DNA from: an uncultured Verrucomicrobiota bacterium
GTDB lineage: Bacteria; Verrucomicrobiota; Kiritimatiellia; RFP12; UBA1067
Direction of reading: 5' to 3'
Length of the DNA stretch: 10,585 bases
NCBI GenBank assembly: GCA_946615275.1
Contig: CAMOHV010000019.1
Location: 1 to 10,585, forward strand
Every line of letters starts with the position of its first letter. Positions within the stretch are counted from its first letter, which is position 1. Under the pieces are notes generated by a model, which was not told where the DNA came from, did no database searches, and saw nothing but the letters and a program-made list of their open reading frames with translations. The position numbers were made by a program, and so were the translations under genes. Positions 6,151-10,585 of the stretch are shown here, piece by piece.

Positions 6151-6707
6151 ACGGCGCCCTGGCGGAGGACGGAGAGGGAGCCTGCGGCGTCGATGCGCAC
6201 GACGGTGGAGGGGACGCCGCCGGGGGAGACGCCGCCGTCGAGGACGATGTCCGCGGAAAGCCCGACGTCCGCAAGCGCGGCGGGGGCGTCGGTGGCGGGG
6301 CGCCGTCCGCTCAGGTTCGCGCTCGTGACGCGCAGTACGCCGCCGCAGCGCGCAAGGAGGCGCCGCGTCCAGTCGTGCGCGGGGACGCGCAGCCCCTCGA
6401 AGTCTGGGCCTTTGGGGAGGACGAGCGTGAGCGCGCCCGGCCAGTGGCGCGCGGCGAGGGCTTCGGCGCCGGGGGGGAACGCGCCGCCGAGGAAGCGCCG
6501 CGCGGACGATGCATCGGCGGCGAGAAGCGCGATGGGCTTCTTCGCGGCTCGGCCCTTGATGGTGTAGAGTCGCTCCACGGCGGATGGAAAGTCGGGATGC
6601 GCGGCGAGGCCGTAGACGGTGTCCGTGGGGATCACCGCCACGCCGCCTGAATTGAGAACCTCGGCGGCGGCGTCAAGCGCCGCCTCGTCGCACGGAAGTA
6701 TCTTCAT
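6135..6707 (-). CDS. tsaC: L-threonylcarbamoyladenylate synthase (YrdC/Sua5 family)
   Basis: A 190-residue cytosolic enzyme of the YrdC fold. It makes threonylcarbamoyl-AMP from threonine, bicarbonate and ATP, the first step of the t6A37 modification of ANN-decoding tRNAs. Visible signatures are PTDTVYGL (27-34), KGR (51-53) with the following KKP, HWPGALTLVL (88-97), TSANLSG (128-134) and PSTVVRI (166-172). The length fits the single-domain TsaC/YwlC-short type, not the longer Sua5 with an extra C-terminal domain. The start is fixed by the ATGA overlap with the stop codon of the upstream dehydrogenase, so the two are probably translationally coupled. It is the last gene of the serC-parC-dehydrogenase-tsaC run. 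The final residues (AVEIEN) come from an AT-rich heptamer repeat. Confidence 0.93.
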   Translation of the reverse strand: MKILPCDEAALDAAAEVLNSGGVAVIPTDTVYGLAAHPDFPSAVERLYTIKGRAAKKPIALLAADASSARRFLGGAFPPGAEALAARHWPGALTLVLPKGPDFEGLRVPAHDWTRRLLARCGGVLRVTSANLSGRRPATDAPAALADVGLSADIVLDGGVSPGGVPSTVVRIDAAGSLSVLRQGAVEIEN

Positions 6708-7525
6708 AGGGTGATGCCCTGCGAATTGTCGGCGTTCTTCTCGGGGAGGACTCGGCCGATGAATTCCGAAAGCCTCCAGGGCAGAATCGACATGAACCAC
6801 GTCGCGAGGCGCATAGGCCAGGGGAACGCGATCAGCCCCACGTTGCGCCTGACGCGGGAGACGATCGTCCGCGCGGCCTTCGGCGCCTCCATGAAGAACG
6901 GCATGGGGCAGGTGTTGCGGTCGGTGAGGCGGGATCGAACGAACCCCGGGCACACCACGTTCACCTTGATCCCCTCCGGGCGCAGGAATCCGCGCAGTGA
7001 GAGCCCCCAGCTCTTCATCCCCGCCTTCGTCGCAGCGTACGAAGGGCATGTCTGGAGCGGCGCGTAGCCCGCGATGGAGGCCGTTATCACGATCTGCCCG
7101 CCCTTCCCGGCGCCATGCGCGCGGAATATCTCTATAGCGGGGAGGACGGTGTTCACCACTCCGCCGACGTTCAGCGCGAACGTGGCCCGGACGTTCTCGG
7201 AGGTCTCCCTCCCCGTCCCGCGGCCGGCGTTGGCGAACACCACGGCGAGCGGACGCTCAGCGTCGCATTCGCGCATCCATGCCTCGACGGCGGCGGCGTC
7301 CGTCACGTCCACGCGCCTTGGCTTCGCGGTCTCGGCGCCAGCGCGGCGGCACGCCTCGGCGACGGCAGCAAGCCGCGCCTCGTCGCGTCCGCACAGGAAG
7401 AGCACCCTGGCGCCCCTTCTCGCGCACTCCAGGGCCACGGCCTCGCCTATTCCGCTGGACGCGCCGGTGATCAGCACGCCGCCGTCGCGCAGCGCGGCGT
7501 CGAAGGAATCTGTCGTTCTGCCCAT
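6704..7525 (-). CDS. Short-chain dehydrogenase/reductase (classical SDR)
   Basis: A 273-residue NAD(P)-dependent oxidoreductase with a Rossmann fold. The sequence shows the nucleotide-binding TGASSGIG (20-27), the NAG motif (99-101), the structural N119, and the catalytic S150, Y163 and K167 (YAATK). PG at 193-194 follows as usual. C45-G46-R47 after beta strand 2 suggests preference for NADP(H), as basic residues there bind the 2'-phosphate. The C-terminal FPWPMRLATWFMSILPWRL (234-252) is strongly hydrophobic, as in SDRs that associate with membranes or act on lipid substrates. The substrate cannot be stated. An AAAGGA lies about 11 bases before the ATG at 7525. The gene follows parC by 25 bp and overlaps tsaC by ATGA. 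Confidence 0.9.
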   Translation of the reverse strand: MGRTTDSFDAALRDGGVLITGASSGIGEAVALECARRGARVLFLCGRDEARLAAVAEACRRAGAETAKPRRVDVTDAAAVEAWMRECDAERPLAVVFANAGRGTGRETSENVRATFALNVGGVVNTVLPAIEIFRAHGAGKGGQIVITASIAGYAPLQTCPSYAATKAGMKSWGLSLRGFLRPEGIKVNVVCPGFVRSRLTDRNTCPMPFFMEAPKAARTIVSRVRRNVGLIAFPWPMRLATWFMSILPWRLSEFIGRVLPEKNADNSQGITL

Positions 7526-7550
7526 GTCGCGCCCCGTCCTTTCGTGCGCG

Positions 7551-9773
7551 CTACAGCAGGACGCCCTTCGCGGTCTCCTCGCCGTCGTCCCACCACGCGG
7601 GCTTGGTTGAGGAGAGGCGCGCGATGGCCTTGGACGTCATCTGGTTGCCGCGCGAGGACGCGCCGCGCACCGCGAGCCCCGGCTTCTCCGCATTCGGGTC
7701 CGGGTCGCCAAGGTCGAAGAGCTGCTGGTGGATGCGCTGGTTCTTGGCGGGCTTGAACTTAACCCATATCTGCATGGGCGTGCCGTCCTCGAAGAAGTGC
7801 ACCTTGCTCTTCTCGGGCGCGAGGCGGTACTCCTTGTTCTGGATCATGCCGCCGAAGGTGAAGCGCTTCACGTACACGCAGCCGTAGATGGGCTCCTCGT
7901 AGATGAGGGTGAACGTCTTGTCGCGGTCCTTCTCGGGGTTCCAGACGATGACGCGCAGGAGGTCCTTGTCCACGTAGAACTTGTCCGGCGGGGGGACCAT
8001 CTTGTAGCGGCCGTCCTTCCACACGAAGAGGAGGCGGTCGAGCGACGAGCACTTGAAGAGCTCCTCGCCGCCCTTCACCTCCGTGCCGACGTAGTGGTTC
8101 TCCTTGTCGATGCGGACGGTGAGCTCGGACGACGTGAGCTTGCGCACGTCGGCCTGCTGGAAGGCGCCGCCCGCTATCTTGGTGCAGCGGGGGTACTTCT
8201 TGGCGTACGCCTTGACGAGGGCCTTGAGGTACTTCACCGTGAAGGCGCGCAGATGCACGAGGTTGTCGTTCACCTGCCGCTCCTCGGCGAGGACGTTCTT
8301 GATGTCCTCGCGGTTCTTGTCGATGTCGAACTGCGAGATGCGGCGGATCTGCAGCTTGAGGAGGCGCTCCACGTCGTCTGGCGTGACGTCGCGCCTGAGC
8401 TCCTTGCGGAACGGCTTGAAGCCGTCCATTACGGCCTTCTGCACGCCCTCGTACGTCTTCTCCTGTTCGATGCGCTTGTAGATGCGCTCCTCCACGAAGA
8501 TGCGGTCGAGCGTGCGGGCGTGGAAGAGGTCGTCCAGCTCGGCGAGGCGTATCTCCTGCTCGCGGCGGGTGAGGAAGAGGAGGCGCTCCACGTTCTTCTC
8601 GAGTATCTGGTTGACGGTCATCAGGCGCGGGCGGCCGGCGTCCAGCACTATCGGGCGCGACGCGATGGACTTCTCGCACGAGGTGAACGCGTAGAGGGCG
8701 GTGATGGTCTTCTCCTGCGACGCGCCGCTCTGCAGCTCAAGCTCGATCTGCACGTCCTCCGAGGTGAGGTCGTGTATCTTCCTCACCTGCACCTTCTTCT
8801 TCTTGACGGCGTCCTCGATGGAGTTCGAGATGGAGTCCGTGGTCTCGCCCCAGGGGAGCTGGGTGATGACGAGCTTGTTCTTGTCGCGCGGCTCGATCAC
8901 CGCGCGCACCTTCACCTTGCCGAGGCCGTTCTGGTACTCGCTCACGTCCATCACGCCGCCGAGCTGGAAGTCGGGGTATATCTCATACGGCTTCTTCTGG
9001 ATGATTGCGATCTCGGCCTCGAGGAGCTCGATGAAGTTGTGCGGCAGGATGGAGGTGGAGAGGCCAACCGCGATGCCGTCCGCCCCGAGCATGAGGAGAA
9101 GCGGTATCTTGGCGGGGAGGTAGACCGGCTCCTCCTTGCGTCCGTCGTAGTTCGGCACGAACTCGGTGGTCTTCTTGTTGAAGACCTCCTTGCGCGCGAG
9201 CTCGGTGAGGCGGCACTCGATGTATCGGGTGGCGGCGTGCGGCATGCCGGTGTAGAGGGAGCCGTAGTTCCCCTGCCCGTCGATCAAGTATCCGCGCCCC
9301 TCGCCCCAGAGCTTGTTGGCGAGCACCACGATGGCGTCGCCGATCGAGGCGTCGCCGTGCGGATGGTACTGCATGGCGTGGCCGACGATGTTCGCGACCT
9401 TCGTGTACTTGCCGTCGTCCTTCTCCCAGAGCGAGTGCATGATGCGCCGCTGCACGGGCTTCATGCCGTCCTCGACCGCCGGTATCGCGCGGTCGCAGAT
9501 CACGTACGCGGAGTAGTGGCGGAAGTTGAAGTCGTAGAGGTCGCGCATCGGGCCGCGCCCGGTGAGGCCGGGCTTGGGCGGCGATGGCGGGGGCGGCTCC
9601 GACGGCTTCTGCGCCGCAGGCTTCGGCGTCTTGGGCGGGGGAGGGGGAGGCGCAGACGGCGCCTCCTCCTCCCGCTCCGCGGCGGGCTTCTCCTCCGGCA
9701 GCTGCGCGAAGAGGTCTAGGTTGTCGAAAAGGCTTGGCGGTTCCTGTTTCTTCTTGGGATCGGTCTTCTTCAT
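7551..9773 (-). CDS. parC: Type IIA DNA topoisomerase A subunit (ParC-like, topoisomerase IV)
   Basis: A 740-residue protein that carries the DNA-cleaving half of a type IIA topoisomerase. With a ParE/GyrB partner, not in this window, it would decatenate or relax chromosomes. The breakage-reunion core starts near residue 70. It contains the KPVQRRIM helix (105-112), HPHGDASIGDA (137-147) and the catalytic tyrosine Y184 in AATRYIE. The C-terminal region (from ~540) lacks a recognisable GyrA box (QRRGGKG) and is short and divergent. Together with the DASIGD signature this points to the ParC type I know from Bacteroidota and PVC bacteria rather than gyrase A. Residues 1-69 are a charged, proline-rich, surely disordered extension with a run of six prolines and the segment SLFDNLDLF (14-22). 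The start at 9773 lacks a clear ribosome site. The gene lies 34 bp after serC and 25 bp before the dehydrogenase. Confidence 0.9.
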   Translation of the reverse strand: MKKTDPKKKQEPPSLFDNLDLFAQLPEEKPAAEREEEAPSAPPPPPPKTPKPAAQKPSEPPPPSPPKPGLTGRGPMRDLYDFNFRHYSAYVICDRAIPAVEDGMKPVQRRIMHSLWEKDDGKYTKVANIVGHAMQYHPHGDASIGDAIVVLANKLWGEGRGYLIDGQGNYGSLYTGMPHAATRYIECRLTELARKEVFNKKTTEFVPNYDGRKEEPVYLPAKIPLLLMLGADGIAVGLSTSILPHNFIELLEAEIAIIQKKPYEIYPDFQLGGVMDVSEYQNGLGKVKVRAVIEPRDKNKLVITQLPWGETTDSISNSIEDAVKKKKVQVRKIHDLTSEDVQIELELQSGASQEKTITALYAFTSCEKSIASRPIVLDAGRPRLMTVNQILEKNVERLLFLTRREQEIRLAELDDLFHARTLDRIFVEERIYKRIEQEKTYEGVQKAVMDGFKPFRKELRRDVTPDDVERLLKLQIRRISQFDIDKNREDIKNVLAEERQVNDNLVHLRAFTVKYLKALVKAYAKKYPRCTKIAGGAFQQADVRKLTSSELTVRIDKENHYVGTEVKGGEELFKCSSLDRLLFVWKDGRYKMVPPPDKFYVDKDLLRVIVWNPEKDRDKTFTLIYEEPIYGCVYVKRFTFGGMIQNKEYRLAPEKSKVHFFEDGTPMQIWVKFKPAKNQRIHQQLFDLGDPDPNAEKPGLAVRGASSRGNQMTSKAIARLSSTKPAWWDDGEETAKGVLL

Positions 9774-9807
9774 CTCATGGTGCAGGTGTGTCGGTGCGTT
9801 CCGCCGC

Positions 9808-10585
9808 TCAGCCGTTCTTGCGCTCGAACTCCTTCATGAAGTCCACGAGGCAGTCCACTCCCGCCATCGGGAAGGCGTTGTAGATCGATGCGCGGATGCC
9901 GCCCACGCTGCGGTGGCCCTTGAGGGACTTCATGCCGGCCGCGGCGGCCTCCTTCACGAACTGCGCCTCGAGATCCTCGGTGGGCAGGCGCCAGGTGATG
10001 TTCATGTTCGAGCGGAACTCCTTGACCGCCGTGCCGCGGTAGAACCCGGAGGCGTCGATCACGTCGTATATCTTCTTCGCCTTCTCGGCGTTGAGCTTGA
10101 AGAGGTTCTCCTTGCCCATCTTCTTCACCCACTTCATCGTCTCGCCGAAGATGTAGATGCCCCAGGTGGGCGGCGTGTTGTAGAGCGAGTTCTCGTCCAC
10201 GTACGTGCGGTACTGCAGCATCGTGGGGATCGTGGTGGAGCCCTTCTCGGCGAACTCCTTGCGGATCGCCACCACGGCCATGCCGGACGGACCGAGGTTC
10301 TTCTGCGCGCCCGCGTAGAACATCGCGAACTTCGAGTAGTCGCGCTCGCAGGAGAGGATGTCGCTCGACATGTCGCCGATCAGCGGCGAACCGGAGTTCG
10401 GGATCACCTTCAGCTCCGCGCCGGAAATCGTCTCGTTCGTGCAGATGTGGCTGTACGCCGCGCCCGGCGTCCACTTGAACTCGTCGTCCGCCGGCATCCG
10501 TGTGGGGATGTCCTTCTGGCAGTTGGCCACCACGTTCACCGTGCCGATCATCTGCGCCTGCTTGAGCGCCTTGTTCGACCACGTG
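9808..10585 (-). CDS. serC: Phosphoserine aminotransferase, C-terminal part (cut by right window edge)
   Basis: The last 258 codons of SerC, about 70% of the usual ~360 residues. SerC is the PLP enzyme that converts 3-phosphohydroxypyruvate and glutamate to phosphoserine, and it also serves vitamin B6 synthesis in some bacteria. The frame is open through the right edge (TWSNKALKQAQMIGTVNVVA), so the ATG at 10551 is internal, not the start. Key features are the PLP-binding lysine in FYAGAQKNLGPSG (codon at 10300-10302), SSDILS just before it, NMNITWRLP and the phosphate-binding GHRSVGGIRASIYNAFP near the end. The gene ends in TGA 34 bp before the parC start on the same strand and is the first visible gene of the housekeeping run. 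Confidence 0.95.
   Translation of the reverse strand, partial: TWSNKALKQAQMIGTVNVVANCQKDIPTRMPADDEFKWTPGAAYSHICTNETISGAELKVIPNSGSPLIGDMSSDILSCERDYSKFAMFYAGAQKNLGPSGMAVVAIRKEFAEKGSTTIPTMLQYRTYVDENSLYNTPPTWGIYIFGETMKWVKKMGKENLFKLNAEKAKKIYDVIDASGFYRGTAVKEFRSNMNITWRLPTEDLEAQFVKEAAAAGMKSLKGHRSVGGIRASIYNAFPMAGVDCLVDFMKEFERKNG

Noticed and set aside
6704..7049. Longer N-terminus of tsaC (in-frame open to 7049)
   Set aside because: The extension is the out-of-frame shadow of the dehydrogenase. The ATG at 6707 matches the family N-terminus and overlaps the upstream stop.
7728..9719. 663-codon open frame on the plus strand opposite parC
   Set aside because: It lies entirely antisense to a well-conserved topoisomerase gene. 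Its composition (repeated LVL, EEV, RRL) is the mirror of high-GC codon use, and it has no recognisable domain.

Overview
The window is GC-rich DNA from an uncultured-looking bacterium, most likely of the PVC superphylum (Kiritimatiellota/Lentisphaerota-like). That placement is inferred from three things: a secreted glycoside hydrolase beside a XylR-type regulator, an HGSNAT/DUF5009-type acyltransferase remnant, and a topoisomerase IV A subunit with the HPHGDASIGDA signature I associate with Bacteroidota/PVC ParC. No 16S or other decisive marker is present.

Left third (1-4919): a carbohydrate-utilisation locus. A secreted protein cut by the left edge (1-536, minus) diverges from a two-gene plus-strand operon, which encodes a secreted GH2-type glycosidase (767-3685) and a LacI-like/AraC fusion regulator of XylR type (3693-4919). 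The divergent intergenic region carries two good sigma70-type promoters, both with the same extended -10 (TGGTATAAT). Between their -35 boxes lies a 47-bp interval that could hold an operator for the regulator.

Middle (4922-6134): a degraded zone. An HGSNAT/DUF5009-like membrane acyltransferase on the minus strand keeps its promoter, ribosome binding site, start codon and seven-helix C-terminal body. It has lost the N-terminal catalytic part, and its two remaining pieces lie in different frames. Upstream is a 317-bp stretch without an intact gene. It holds that promoter, a perfect 9-bp palindrome and what may be the 3' tail of another dead gene.

Right part (6135-10585): a compact minus-strand housekeeping operon read right to left. 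It runs serC (3' part, cut by the right edge), parC-like topoisomerase IV subunit A, a short-chain dehydrogenase, then tsaC (YrdC/Sua5 family, tRNA t6A synthesis). Gaps are 34 bp, 25 bp and a 4-bp ATGA overlap.

I did not find a convincing new defence or mobile system. The items most worth a second look are the internally deleted acyltransferase and its junction, the shared promoter architecture of the glycosidase locus, and a sliding-clamp-binding-like motif in the disordered N-terminus of the ParC homologue.
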